Shown: one piece after another, positions 10,401-23,700 of the stretch
How positions within the stretch are numbered: the stretch's first letter is position 1
Layout of the letters: every line of letters starts with the position of its first letter
From: Clusia tigrina
Lineage: Eukaryota; Arthropoda; Insecta; Diptera; Clusiidae
Direction of reading: 5' to 3'
DNA length: 64,000 nucleotides
Assembly: GCA_920105625.2 (NCBI GenBank)
Contig: OV050031.1
Location: 87,305,995 to 87,369,994, forward strand
Position numbers and translations under genes: made by a program
Notes under the pieces: model-generated
What the model saw: only the letters and a program-made list of their open reading frames with translations
Told to the model about the DNA's origin: nothing
The model's database searches: none

Positions 10401-10790
10401 GAGACAGATAGGGCTAGATATAGGCACAGAAAAGGCAGCAGACCCCCCAATCGACAGCGGCAGCGACTGAGACGCCTACAGAGACGCTGACAAAGGCTGC
10501 AACGCCGACTGAGGCAGACAGGGGTAGATATAGGCATAGAGAAGGCAACAGACCCCCCAATCGACAGCGGCAAAGACTGAGTCGCCAACACAGATGCTAA
10601 CAGTGGCTGCGACGCCGACTGAGGCAGATAGGGGAAGATATATTCATAGAGAAGGCAGCAGACTCCCCAATCAACAGCGGCAGCGACGGAAACGCTGACA
10701 GAGGCTGCGACGCCGACTGAGGCAGACAGGGGTAGATATAGGCATAAAGAAGGCAACAGACCCCCAAATAGACAGCGGCAGCGACTGAGA
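7454..10790. repeat. Higher-order repeat, 3.34-kb unit, copy 1
   Basis: The sequence from 7454 recurs from 10791 at an offset of 3337 bp. The offset rises to 3360 through one extra 12-bp unit and an 11-bp length difference near 8490 and 11840, where this copy reads GATAGGGGCATAGAG and lacks the TAGATATAG-type piece. Single-base differences are few. This is a recent tandem duplication of roughly 28-30 monomers. Confidence 0.88.
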
Positions 10791-13700
10791 TGCTGACAGC
10801 GACAGAGACGCTGACAGAGGCTGCGACGCCGACTGAGGCAGACAGGGGTAGATATAGGCATAGAGAAGGCAACATACCCCCCAATCGACAGCGGCAGCGA
10901 CTGAGACGCCTACAGAGACGCTAACAGAGGCTGCGACGCCGACTGAGACGCCGACTGAGACGCCGACTGAGGCAGATAGGGGAAGATATAGGCATAGAGA
11001 AGGCAGCACACCCCCCAATCGACAGCGGCAGCGACTGAGACGCCTACAGAGACGCTGGCAGAGGCTGCGACACCGACTGAGGCAGATAGGGGTAGATATA
11101 GGCATAGAGTAGGCAGCAGACCCCCCAATCGACAGCGGCAGCGGCTGAGATGCCTTCAGAGACGCTAACAGAGGTTGCGACGTCTACTGAGACGCCGACT
11201 GAGGCAGATAGGGGTAGATATAGGCATAGAGAATACAACAGACCCCCCAATCGACAGCGGCAGAGACTGAGACGCCTACAGAGACGCTGACAGAGGCTGC
11301 GACGCCGACTGAGACGCCGACTGAGACGCCGACTGAGACGCCGACTGAGGCAGATAGGGGTAGATATAGGCATAGAGAATGCAACAGACCCCCGCGATCG
11401 ATAGCGGTACCAACTGAGAGGCCTACAGAGACGCTGACAGAGACCACGACGCCGACTGAGACGCCGACTGAGACGCCGACTGAGGCAGAGAGGGGTAGAT
11501 ATAGGCATAGAGAAGGCACCAGACCCCCCCAATGGACAACGGCAACGACTGAGACGCCTACAGAGACTCTGACAGAGGCTGCGACGCCGACTCAGACGTC
11601 GACTGAGGCAGAAAGGGTTAGATATAGGCATAGAGAAGGCAGCAGACCCCCCCAATCGACAGCGGAAGTAACTGGGTCGCTTACAGAAACGCTGACAGAG
11701 TCTGCGACGGCTACTGAGGCAGATAGGGGTAGATATAGGCATAGAGAAGGCAGCATACCCAACCAATCAACAGCGGCATCGACTGAGACGCCTACAGAGA
11801 CGCTGACAGAGGCTGCGACACCGACTGAGGCAGATAGGGGTATATATAGGCATAGAGAAGGCAGCAGACCCCCCAATCGACAGCGGCAGCAGCTGAGATG
11901 CCTTCAGAGACGCTAACAGAGGCTGCGACGCCTACTGAGACGCCGACTGAGGCAGATAGGGGTAGATATAGGCATTGAGAAGGCAGCAGACCCCCCAATC
12001 GACAGCGGCAACGACTGAGACGCCAACAGAGATGTTGACAGAGGCTGCGACACCGACTGAGACGCTGATTTAGGCAGATAGGGGTAGATATAGGCATAGA
12101 GAAGGCAGCAGACTCCTCAATCGACAGCGGCAGCGACTGAGATGCTGACAGCGTCAGAGACGCTGACAGAGGCTGCGACGCCGACTGAGGCAGACAGGGG
12201 TAGATATAGGCATAGAGAAGGCAACATACCCTCAAATCGACAGCGGCAGCGACTGAGACGCCTACAGAGACGCTAACAGAGGCTGCGACGCCGACTGAGA
12301 CGCCGACTGAGGCAGATAGGGGTAGATATAGGCATAGGGAAGGCAGCAGACCCCCCAATCGACAGCGGCAGCGGCTGAGATGCCTTCAGAGACGTTAACA
12401 GAGGTTGCGACGCCTACTGAGACGCCGACTGAGGCAGATAGGGGTAGATATAAGCATTGAGAAGGCAGCAGACCCCCCAATCGACAGCGGCAATGAATGA
12501 GACGCCAACAGAGATGCTGACAGAGGCTGCGACGCCGACTGAGACGCCGACTGAGGCAGATAGGGGTAGATATAGGCATAGAGAAGGCAGCAGACTCCTC
12601 AATCGACAGCGGCAGCGACTGAGACGCTGACAGCGACAGAGACGCCGACAGAGGCTGCGACGCCGACAGAGGCTGCGACGCCGACTGAGGCAGACAGGGT
12701 AGATATAGGCATAGAGAAGGCAACAGACCCCCCAATCGGCAGCGGCAGCGACTGAGACGCCTACAGAGACGCTAAAAGAGGCTGCGACAGCGACTGAGAC
12801 GCCGACTGAGACAGATAGGGCTAGATATAGGCACAGAAAAGGCAGCAGACCCCCCAATCGACAGCGGCAGCGACTGAGACGCCTACAGAGACGCTGACAA
12901 AGGCTGCAACGCCGACTGAGGCAGGCAGGGGTAGATATAGGCATAGAGAAGGCAACAGACCCCCCAAACGACAGCGGCAAAGACTGAGACGCAAACAGAG
13001 ATGCTAACAGTGGCTGCGACACCGACTGAGACGCTGATTTAGGCGGATAGGGGTAGATATAGGCATAGAGAAGGCAGCAGACTCCCCAATCGACAGCGGC
13101 AGCGACTGAGATGCTGACATCGACAGAGACGCTGACAGAGGCTGCGACGCCGACTGAGGCAGACAGGGGTAGATATAGGCATAGAGAAGGCAACATACCA
13201 GCAAATCGACAGCGGCAGCGACTGAGACGCTTACAGAGACGCTAACAGAGGCTGCGACGCCGACTGAGACGCCGACTGAGGCAGATAGGGGAAGATATAG
13301 GCATAGAGAAGGCAGCACACCCCCCCAATCGACAGCGGCAGCGACTGAGACGCCAACAGAGACGTTAACAGAGGTTGCGACGCCTACTGATACGCCGACT
13401 GAGGCAGATAGGGGTAGATATAAGCATTGAGAACGCAGCAGACCCCCCAATCGACAGCGGCAATGAATGAGACGCCAACAGAGATGCTGACAGAGGCTGC
13501 GACGCCGACTGAGACGCCGACTGAGGCAGATAGGGGTAGATATAGGCATAGAGAAGGCAGCAGACTCCTCAATCGACAGCGGCAGCGACTGAGACGCTGA
13601 CAGCGACAGAGACGCCGACAGAGGCTGCGACGCCGACTGAGGCAGACAGGGGTAGATATAGGCATAGAGAAGGCAACAGACCCCCCAATCGGCAGCGGCA

Positions 13701-14150
13701 GCGACTGAGACGCCTACAGAGACGCTAAAAGAGTCTGCGACAGCGACTGAGACGCCGACTGAGACAGATAGGGCTAGATATAGGCACAGAAAAGGCAGCA
13801 GACCCCCCAATCGACAGCGGCAGCGACTGAGACGCCTACAGAGACGCTGACAAAGGCTGCAACGCCGACTGAGGCAGACAGGGGTAGATATAGGCATAGA
13901 GAAGGCAACAGACCCCCCAATCGACAGCGGCAAAGACTGAGTCGCCAACACAGATGCTAACAGTGGCTGCGACGCCGACTGAGGCAGATAGGGGAAGATA
14001 TAGGCATAGAGAAGGCAGCAGACTCCCCAATCGACAGCGGCAGCGACGGAAACGCTGACAGAGGCTGCGACGCCGACTGAGGCAGACAGGGGTAGATATA
14101 GGCATAAAGAAGGCAACAGACCCCCAAATAGACAGCGGCAGCGACTGAGA
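10791..14150. repeat. Higher-order repeat, 3.36-kb unit, copy 2
   Basis: Second copy of the preceding unit. The junction falls inside a monomer near 10790: the left side matches the end of the unit (compare 14101-14150) and the right side matches 7454 onward. It differs from copy 1 by single bases such as GATATAGGC here against GATATATTC (about 14010 against 10650), and by a 12-bp expansion near 11300-11350. Confidence 0.88.
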
Positions 14151-14423
14151 CTCCTACAGAGACGCTAAAAGAGGCTGCGACAGCGACTGAGACGCCGACT
14201 GAGGCAGATAGGGCTAGATATAGGCACAGAAAAGGCAGCAGACCCCCCAATCGACAGCGGCAGCGACTGAGACGCCTACAGAGACGCTGACAAAGGCTGC
14301 GACGCTGACTGAGACGCTGACTGAGGCAGATAGGGGTAGATATAGGCATAGAGAAGGCAGCAGAACCCACAATCAACAGCGGCAGCTACTGAAATGCCTA
14401 CAGGGGCGCTGACAGAGGCTGCG

Positions 14424-14495
14424 ACGCCGACTGAGACGCCGACTGAGACGCCGACTGAGACGCCGACTGAGACGCCGACTGAGATGCCGACTGAG
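14424..14495 (+). repeat. 12-bp VNTR expansion, six units
   Basis: Six consecutive ACGCCGACTGAG units, the last reading ATGCCGACTGAG, inside the monomer with CTACAGGGGCGCTGAC. The homologous monomer before LTR3 (about 17521-17570) has four units, so copy number changes faster than the surrounding sequence. Confidence 0.9.
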
Positions 14496-14872
14496 GCAGA
14501 GAGGGGTAGATATAGGCATAGAGAAGGCACCAGACCCCCCAATCGACAGCGGCAACGACTGAGACGCCTACAGGGACTCTGACATAGGCTGCGACGCCGA
14601 CTCAGACGTCGACTGAGGCAGATAGGATTAGATATAGGCATAGAGAAGGCAGCAGACCCCCCAATCGACAGCGCAAGCAACTGGGACGCTTACAGAAACG
14701 CTGACAGAGGCTGCGACGCCTACTGAGACGTCGACTGAGGCAGATAGGGGGAGATATAGGCATAGAGAAGGCAGCATACCCAACCAATCAACAGCGGCAT
14801 CGACTGAGATGCCTACAGAGACGCTGACAGAGGCTGCCACACCGACTGAGGCAGATAGGGGTAGATATAGGC

Positions 14873-16263
14873 TGTAACTACTCTTTTTTATAGCTGGGGT
14901 AAAACTCAGCGGCTCCAGGGGTCGTGTACAGAAAATTATCAAAAGTCCTGCGAGTTATATTAACAATAGCGTATTTATTTAATATAATGATGGGGAGCTC
15001 TTGCTCGAAACATTTCTATTTTCTTAATTCTATATAAATAAACTTGCTTAGTGTATACTTGTTTGCCTGTCTCTACGTCCCGGTAAGTATGTGTCTCTGT
15101 GACTCAGTGGGAGAACGATTAAAAACCAGAGGCTCTCACTGAGTTCCTATGGTCTCGGTATGACTTAGTGGGAAAAGGATTAAAGAACAAGAGGTTCCCC
15201 CTAAGTCCCTAAGTCTCGGTTGCGTATGTGTCTCAGTGATTCAGTGGGAGAACGATTAAAAACCAGAGGCTCTCACTGAATCCCTGTAGTCTCTGTCTGT
15301 GTATGGCTTAGCGAGAAAACGATTAAAAACCAGAGGTTCTCGCTAGGCTTTCTGTGTTCGTATGGTACTTTGTAGAGCTGTTGCTAGTCAGGATGCTGGT
15401 GAGCGACGAAGAGACCTACTGCCTGGGCTACGTGGTTTATATAGTCCCAGGTCGCAGCGGCTGACACATGTTGTTATTGGTAGACCACCGTTGTGTGATT
15501 TTACTTCCGTTGGCCAGTAGTCGATTGTTGTTGTTGTGGCAGGCCTGTTGTTGTTGCAGTCAGGCTTGTTGGTGTTGCAGTCTTTTGCCCTTGGGCCACC
15601 TTCAACTTCTGGTGGTCAGCCACCTCGCTCCAACGGTCCCTGGTTAGCCTGCAGTATTGTTGCCTGCCAGCAGCGCTGTCCGGAATCCTGTAGTGGTGTT
15701 GTTGTTAAATATTTAATTTAACTGACAACCAGCATTTCATTTGTATTCCTCCTTCTGCTTTGTACTTGCCGGCCGTTGGCGTGGTGGTGGTTCTGTCGTT
15801 GTCCCTCTTGTGCTTCGCTCTCGTTTCTTCGTGTTGTTGGTGTAAGATTTCCGAGTGAGCGCACTCGGCAAATTCCACCGCTGAGTTCGTGCACTCACCT
15901 TCTCTTGTCCGGCATGTATTTGTTGTATTCCTCGTCGCTGTGTTTTGTTCCTCGCTCTTTGCAAGCATAGCGCTGATTGGCAAGATCGTTGGCTGTGGTG
16001 GTCGTTTTTTTGTTATAATTGCTATTATTCCAACTGGTCTAATATGCTGCTACTGATCTGCGCTCCTACCACGGCCGCGCTAATTGGTTACAATGCCTGT
16101 AGTTCTTTTCGTTAGGTTCTCACTGCAGTTGTTTCGGTTGGCATTGTGGGCGTTTCCAAGCTGCAATTATTCGATCTGTTCATGATGGTGTTTGTGTGTG
16201 TTTAGTGACTCTGTCACCTGTGGTGTGGACCAAAATTTCCCACAGAAGATTCTGGTTCTTACA
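14873..16263 (+). mobile_element. Solo-LTR-like insertion, copy 2 (1391 bp)
   Basis: Full-length copy with intact TGTAAC...CTTACA ends and the AGGC duplication (14869-14872 and 16264-16267). It differs from copy 1 by only a few bases: the first base, TCTCGGTTGCG against TCTCAGTTGCG, GAGCGACG against GATCGACG, GGTAGACC against GGTAGGCC, and AATGCCTG against AATGCATG. That is under about 0.5% divergence. No coding capacity for retroelement proteins. Confidence 0.72.
15101..15349 (+). other. Four-hairpin cluster of LTR2
   Basis: All four hairpins present with the same stems and loops as in LTR1. Confidence 0.78.
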
Positions 16264-17946
16264 AGGCATAGAGAAGGCAGCAGACCCCCCAATCGACAGC
16301 GGCAGCAGCTGAGATGCCTTCAGAGACGCTAACAGAGGCTGCGACGCCTACTGAGACGCCGACTGAGGCCGATAGGGGTAGATATAGGCATTGAGAAGGC
16401 AGCAGACCACCCAATCGACAGCGGCAACGACTGAGACGCCAAGAGAGATGCTGACAGAGGCTGCGACGCCGACTGAGACGCTGATTGAGGCAGATAGGGG
16501 TAGATATAGGCATAGTGAAGGCAGCAGACTCCCCAATCGACAGCGGCAGCGACTGAGATGCTGACAGCGACAGAGACGCTGACAGAGGCTGCGACGCCGA
16601 CTGAGGCAGACAGGGGTAGATATAGGCATAGAGAAGGCAACATACCCCCCAATCGACAGCGGCAGCGACTGAGACGCCTACAGAGACGCTAACAGAGGCT
16701 GCGACGCCGACTGAGACGCCGACTGAGGCAGATAGGGGAAGATATAGGCATAGAGAAGGCAGCACACCCCCCAATCGACAGCGGCAGCGACTGAGACGCC
16801 TACAGAGACGCTGACAGAGGCTGCGACACCGACTGAGGCAGATAGGGGTAGATATAGGCATAGAGTAGGCAGCAGACCCCCCAATCGACAGCGGCAGCGG
16901 CTGAGATGCCTTCAGAGACGCTAACAGAGGTTGCGACGTCTACTGAGACGCCGACTGAGGCAGATAGGGGTAGATATAAGCATTGAGAAGGCAGCAGACC
17001 CCCTAATCGACAGCGGCAATGACTGAGACGCCTACAGAGATGCTGACAGAGGCTGCGACGCCGACTGAGACGCCGACTGAGGCAGATAGGGGAAGATATA
17101 GGCATAGAGAAGGCAGCAGACTCCCCAATCGACAGCGGCAGCGACGGAAACGCTGACAGAGGCTGCGACGCCGACTGAGGCAGACAGGGGTAGATATAGG
17201 CATAAAGAAGGCAAAAGACCCCCAAATAGACAGCGGCAGCGACTGAGACTCCTACAGAGACGCTAAAAGAGGCTGCGACAGCGACTGAGACGCCGACTGA
17301 GGCAGATAGGGCTAGATATAGGCACAGAAAAGGCAGCAGACCCCCCAATCGACAGCGGCAGCGACTGAGACGCCTACAGAGACGCTGACAAAGGCTGCGA
17401 CGCTGACTGAGACGCTGACTGAGGCAGATAGGGGTAGATATAGGCATAGAGAAGGCAGCAGAACCCACAATCAACAGCGGCAGCTACTGAAATGCCTACA
17501 GGGGCGCTGACAGAGGCTGCGACGCCGACTGAGACGCCGACTGAGACGCCGACTGAGACGCCGACTGAGGCAGAGAGGGGTAGATATAGGCATAGAGAAG
17601 GCACCAGACCCCCCAATCGACAGCGGCAACGACTGAGACGCCTACAGGGACTCTGACATAGGCTGCGACGCCGACTCAGACGTCGACTGAGGCAGATAGG
17701 ATTAGATATAGGCATAGAGAAGGCAGCAGACCCCCCAATCGACAGCGCAAGCAACTGGGACGCTTACAGAAACGCTGACAGAGGCTGCGACGCCTACTGA
17801 GACGTCGACTGAGGCAGATAGGTTTAGATATAGGCATAGAGAAGGCAGCATACCCAACCAATCAACAGCGGCATCGACTGAGATGCCTACAGAGACGCTG
17901 ACAGAGGCTGCCACACCGACTGAGGCAGATAGGGGTAGATATAGGC
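16264..17946. repeat. Satellite array segment 3, LTR2 to LTR3 (short, 1.68 kb)
   Basis: It begins with the standard post-LTR monomers and ends with the standard pre-LTR monomers. It lacks most of the intervening monomers found in the 4.4-7.7-kb spacers. It looks like a contracted HOR, consistent with unequal exchange between misaligned monomers. No gene seen. Confidence 0.97.
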
Positions 17947-18104
17947 TGTAACTACTCTTTTTTATAGCTGGGGTAAAACTCAGCGGCTCCAGGGGTCGTG
18001 TACAGAAAATTATCAAAAGTCCTGCGAGTTATATTAACAATAGCGTATTTATTTAATATAATGATGGGGAGCTCTTGCTCGAAACATTTCTATTTTCTTA
18101 ATTC

Positions 18105-18116
18105 TATCTAAATAAA
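18105..18116 (+). promoter_or_regulatory. Mutated TATA-like box of LTR3
   Basis: Reads TATCTAAATAAA. The A-to-C change breaks the TATATAAA core while leaving AATAAA intact. If TATATAAATA is the promoter, this copy would be weakened. Confidence 0.35.
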
Positions 18117-18174
18117 CTTGCTTAGTGTATACTTGTTTGCCTGTCTCTACGTCCCGGTAAGTATGTGTCTCTGT

Positions 18175-18417
18175 GACTCAGTGGGAGAACGATTAAAAAC
18201 CAGAGGCTCTCACTGAGTTCCTATGGTCTCGGTATGACTTAGTGGGAAAAGGATTAAAGAACAAGAGGTTCCCCCTAAGTCCCTAAGTCTCGGTTGCGTA
18301 TGTGTCTCAGTGATTCAGTGGGAGAACGATTAAAAACCAGAGGCTCTCACTGAATCCCTGTAGTCTGTGTATGGCTTAGCGAGAAAACGATTAAAAACCA
18401 GAGGTTCTCGCTAGGCT
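18175..18417 (+). other. Four-hairpin cluster of LTR3
   Basis: All four hairpins are retained. The 6-bp deletion lies in the linker between hairpins 3 and 4 and touches neither stem. Confidence 0.75.
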
Positions 18418-19331
18418 TTCTGTGTTCGTATGGTACTTTGTAGAGCTGTTGCTAGTCAGGATGCTGGTGATCGACGAAGAGACCTACTGCCTGGGCTACG
18501 TGGTTTATATAGTCCCAGGTCGCAGCGGCTGACACATGTTGTTATTGGTAGGCCACCGTTGTGTGATTTTACTTCCGTTGGCCAGTAGTCGATTGTTGTT
18601 GTTGTGGCAGGCCTGTTGTTGTTGCAGTCAGGCTTGTTGGTGTTGCAGTCTTTTGCCCTTGGGCCACCTTCAACTTCTGGTGGTCAGCCACCTCGCTCCA
18701 ACGGTCCCTGGTTAGCCTGCAGTATTGTTGCCTGCCAGCAGCGCTGTCCGGAATCCTGTAGTGGTGTTGTTGTTAAATATTTAATTTAACTGACAACCAG
18801 CATTTCATTTGTATTCCTCCTTCTGCTTTGTACTTGCCGGCCGTTGGCGTGGTGGTGGTTCTGTCGTTGTCCCTCTTGTGCTTCGCTCTCGTTTCTTCGT
18901 GTTGTTGGTGTAAGATTTCCGAGTGAGCGCACTCGGCAAATTCCACCGCTGAGTTCGTGCACTCACCTTCTCTTGTCCGGCATGTATTTGTTGTATTCCT
19001 CGTCGCTGTGTTTTGTTCCTCGCTCTTTGCAAGCATAGCGCTGATTGGCAAGATCGTTGGCTGTGGTAGTCGTTTTTTTGTTATAATTGCTATTATTCCA
19101 ACTGGTCTAATATGCTGCTACTGATCTGCGCTCCTACCACGGCCGCGCTAATTGGTTACAATGCCTGTAGTTCTTTTCGTTAGGTTCTCACTGCAGTTGT
19201 TTCGGTTGGCATTGTGGGCGTTTCCAAGCTGCAATTATTCGATCTGTTCATGATGGTGTTTGTGTGTGTTTAGTGACTCTGTCACCTGTGGTGTGGACCA
19301 AAATTTCCCACAGAAGATTCTGGTTCTTACA

Positions 19332-22300
19332 AGGCATAGAGAAGGCAGCAGACCCCCCAATCGACAGCGGCAGCAGCAGAGATGCCTTCAGAGACGCTAA
19401 CAGAGGCTGCGACGCCTACTGAGACGCCGACTGAGGCCGATAGGGGTAGATATAGGCATTGAGAAGGCAGCAGACCACCCAATCGACAGCGGCAACGACT
19501 GAGACGCCAAGAGAGATGCTGACAGAGGCTGCGCCGCCGACTGAGACGCTGATTGAGGCAGATAGGGGTAGATATAGGCATAGTGAAGGCAGCAGACTCC
19601 CCAATCGACAGCGGCAGCGACTGAGATGCTGACAGCGACAGAGACGCTGACAGAGGCTGCGACGCCGACTGAGGCAGACAGGGGTAGATATAGGCATAGA
19701 GAAGGCAACATACCCCCCAATCGACAGCGGCAGCGACTGAGACGCCTACAGAGACGCTAACAGAGGCTGCGACGCCGACTGAGACGCCGACTGAGGCAGA
19801 TAGGGGAAGATATAGGCATAGAGAAGGCAGCACACCCCCCAATCGACAGCGGCAGCGACTGAGACGCCTACAGAGACGCTGACAGAGGCTGCGACACCGA
19901 CTGAGGCAGATAGGGGTAGATATAGGCATAGAGTAGGCAGCAGACCCCCAATCGACAGCGGCAGCGGCTGAGATGCCTTCAGAGACGCTAACAGAGGTTG
20001 CGACGTCTACTGAGACGCCGACTGAGGCAGATAGGGGTAGATATAAGCATTGAGAAGGCAGCAGACCCCCTAATCGACAGCGGCAATGACTGAGACGCCT
20101 ACAGAGATGCTGACAGAGGCTGCGACGCCGACTGAGACGCCGACTGAGGCAGATAGGGGAAGATATAGGCATAGAGAAGGCAGCAGACTCCCCAATCGAC
20201 AGCGGCAGCGACTGAGACGCTAAAAGAGGCTGCGACAGCGACTGAGACGCCGACTGAGGCAGATAGGGGTAGATATAGGCATAGAGAATGCAACAGACCC
20301 CCCAATCGATAGCGGCAGAGACTGAGACGCCTACAGAGACGCTGACAGAGGCTGCGACGCCGACTGAGACGCCGACTGAGACGCCGACTGAGGCAGATAG
20401 GGGTAGATATAGGCATAGAGAAGGTAGCAGACTCCCCAATCGACAGCGGCAGCGACTGAGACGCTGACAGAGGCTCCGACGCCGACTGAAGCAGACAGGG
20501 GTAGATATAGGCATAGAGAAGGCAACAGACCCCCCAATCGACAGCGGCAGCGACTGAGACGCTAAAATAGGCTGCGACAGCGACTGAGACGCCTACTGAG
20601 GCAGATAGGGGTAGATATAGGCATAGAGAATACAACAGACCCCCCAATCGACAGCGGCAGAGACTGAGACGCCTACAGAGACGCTGACAGAGGCTGCGAC
20701 GCCGACTGAGACGCCGACTGAGACGCCGACTGAGACGCCGACTGAGGCAGATAGGGGTAGATATAGGCATAGAGAATGCAACAGACCCCCGCAATCGATA
20801 GCGGTACCAACTGAGAGGCCTACAGAGACGCTGACAGAGACCACGACGCCGACTGAGACGCCGACTGAGGCAGAGAGCGGTATATATAGGCATAGAGAAG
20901 GCAGCAGACCCCCCCAATCGACAGCGGAAGTAACTGGGTCGCTTACAGAAACGCTGACAGAGGCTGCGACGGCTACTGAGGCAGATAGGGGTAGATATAG
21001 GCATAGAGAAGGCAGCATACCCAACCAATCAACAGCGGCATCGACTGAGACGCCTACAGAGACGCTGACAGAGGCTGCGACACCGACTGAGGCAGATAGG
21101 GGTATATATAGGCATAGAGAAGGCAGCAGACCCCCCAATCGACAGCGGCAGCAGCTGAGATGCCTTCAGAGACGCTAACAGAGGCTGCGACGCCTACTGA
21201 GACGCCGACTGAGGCCGATAGGGGTAGATATAGGCATTGAGAAGGCAGCAGACCCCCCAATCGATAGCGGCAACGACTGAGACGCCAACAGAGATGTTGA
21301 CAGAGGCTGCGACACCGACTGAGACGTTGATTTAGGCAGATAGGGGTAGATATAGGCATAGAGAAGGCAGCAGACTCCTCAATCGACAGCGGCAGCGACT
21401 GAGATGCTGACAGCGTCAGAGACGCTGACAGAGGCTGCGACGCCGACTGAGGCAGACAGGGGTAGATATTGGCATAGAGAAGGCAACATACCCTCAAATC
21501 GACAGCGGCAGCGACTGAGACGCCTACAGAGACGCTAACAGAGGCTGCGACGCCGACTGAGACGCCGACTGAGGCAGATAGGGGTAGATATAAGCATTGA
21601 GAAGGCAGCAGACCCCCCAATCGACAGCGGCAATGAATGAGACGCCAACAGAGATGGTGACAGAGGCTGCGACGCCGACTGAGGCAGATAGGGCTAGATA
21701 TAGGCACAGAAAAGGCAGCAGACCCCCCAATCGACAGCGGCAGCGACTGAGACGCCTACAGAGACGCTGACAAAGGCTGCAACGCCGACTGAGGCAGGCA
21801 GGGGTAGATATAGGCATAGAGAAGGCAACAGACCCCCCAAACGACAGCGGCAAACACTGAGACGCAAACAGAGATGCTAACAGTGGCTGCGACACCGACT
21901 GAGACGCTGATTTAGGCGGATAGGTGTAGATATAGGCATAGAGAAGGCAGCAGACTCCCCAATCGACAGCGGCAGCGACTGAGATGCTGACATCGACAGA
22001 GACGCTGACAGAGGCTGCGACGCCGACTGAGGCAGACAGGGGTAGATATAGGCATAGAGAAGGCAACATACCCCCAAATCGACAGCGGCAGCGACTGAGA
22101 CGCTTACAGAGACGCTAACAGAGGCTGCGACGCCGACTGAGACGCCGACTGAGGCAGATAGGGGAAGATATAGGCATAGAGAAGGCAGCACACCCCCCAA
22201 TCGTCAGCGGCAGCGACTGAGACGCCAACAGAGACGTTAACAGAGGTTGCGACGCCTACTGATACGCCGACTGAGGCAGATAGGGGTAGATATAAGCATT

Positions 22301-23700
22301 GAGAACGCAGCAGACCCCCCAATCGACAGCGGCAATGAATGAGACGCCAACAGAGATGCTGACAGAGGCTGCGACGCCGACTGAGACGCCGACTGAGGCA
22401 GATAGGGGTAGATATAGGCATAGAGAAGGCAGCAGACTCCTCAATCGACAGCGGCAGCGACTGAGACGCTGACAGCGACAGAGACGCCGACAGAGGCTGC
22501 GACGCCGACTGAGGCAGACAGGGGTAGATATAGGCATAGAGAAGGCAACAGACCCCCCAATCGGCAGCGGCAGCGACTGAGACGCCTACAGAGACGCTAA
22601 AAGAGGCTGCGACAGCGACTGAGACGCCGACTGAGACAGATAGGGCTAGATATAGGCACAGAAAAGGCAGCAGACCCCCCAATCGACAGCGGCAGCGACT
22701 GAGACGCCTACAGAGACGCTGACAAAGGCTGCAACGCCGACTGAGGCAGACAGGGGTAGATATAGGCATAGAGAAGGCAACAGACCCCCCAATCGACAGC
22801 GGCAAAGACTGAGTCGCCAACAGAGATGCTAACAGTGGCTGCGACGCCGACTGAGGCAGATAGGGGAAGATATAGGCATAGAGAAGGCAGCAGACTCCCC
22901 AATCGACAGCGGCAGCGACTGAGACGCTGACAGAGACTGCGACGCCGACTGAGGCAGACAGGGGTAGATATAGGCATAGAGAAGGCAACAGACCCCCAAA
23001 TAGACAGCGGCAGCGACTGAGACGCCTACAGAGACGCTAAAAGAGGCTGCGACAGCGACTGAGACGCCGACTGAGGCAGATAGGGCTAGATATAGGCACA
23101 GAAAAGGCAGCAGACCCCCAATCGACAGCGGCAGCGACTGAGACGCCTACAGAGACGCTGACAAAGGCTGCAACGCCGATTGAGACGCCGACTGAGGCAG
23201 ATAGGGGTAGATATTGGCATAGAGAATGCAACAGACCCCCAATCGACAGCGGCAGAGACTGAGACGCCTACAGAGACGCTGACAGAGGCTGCGACGCCGA
23301 CTGAGACGCTGACTGAGGCAGATAGGGGTAGATATAGGCATAGAGAAGCCAGCAGAACCTCCCATTAACAGCGGCAGCTACTGAAATGCCTACAGGGGCG
23401 CTGACAGAGGCTGCGACGCCGACTGAGACGCCGACTGAGGCAAATAGGGGTAGATATAGGCATAGAGAATGCAACAGACCCCCCAATCGACAGCGGCAGA
23501 GACTGAGACGCCTACAGAGACCCTGACAGAGGCTGCGACGCCGACTGAGACGCCGACTGAGACGCCGACTGAGACGCCGACTGATGCAGATAGGGGTAGA
23601 TATAGGCATAGAGAAGGCAACATACCCCCCAATCGACAGCGGCAGCGACTGAGACGTCTACAGAGACGCCGACTGATGCAGATAGGGGTAGATATAGGCA
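19332..23700. repeat. Long-range duplicated segment, copy A (pairs with 39209-43245)
   Basis: Starts immediately after LTR3, as its partner starts immediately after LTR6. The offset is 19877 bp at the start, 20000 bp around 22256-22540, and 19560 bp after about 23000. The last step reflects 440 bp present here (about 22545-22985) and absent in the partner. Shared markers include GATAGCGGCAGAG, AGAGCGGTA and CGTCAGCGGC. End point approximate. Confidence 0.8.

Larger units (their letters stand above)
7159..14872. repeat. Satellite array segment 2, LTR1 to LTR2
   Basis: Pure satellite of about 7.7 kb. Most of it is a tandem pair of 3.34-3.36-kb higher-order units (7454-10790 and 10791-14150). 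The first monomers after LTR1 carry the markers GCCGATAGGGG, ACCACCCAATCG and CATAGTGAAGG, which also follow the other LTR copies. The last monomers before LTR2 are in the standard pre-LTR order. No gene seen. Confidence 0.97.
17947..19331 (+). mobile_element. Solo-LTR-like insertion, copy 3 (1385 bp)
   Basis: Intact TG...CA ends and AGGC duplication. It differs from the 1391-bp copies by a 6-bp loss between hairpins 3 and 4 (CTGTAGTCTGTGTATGG), by TATCTAAATA in place of TATATAAATA, and by GTGGTAGTCG in place of GTGGTGGTCG. Confidence 0.72.
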
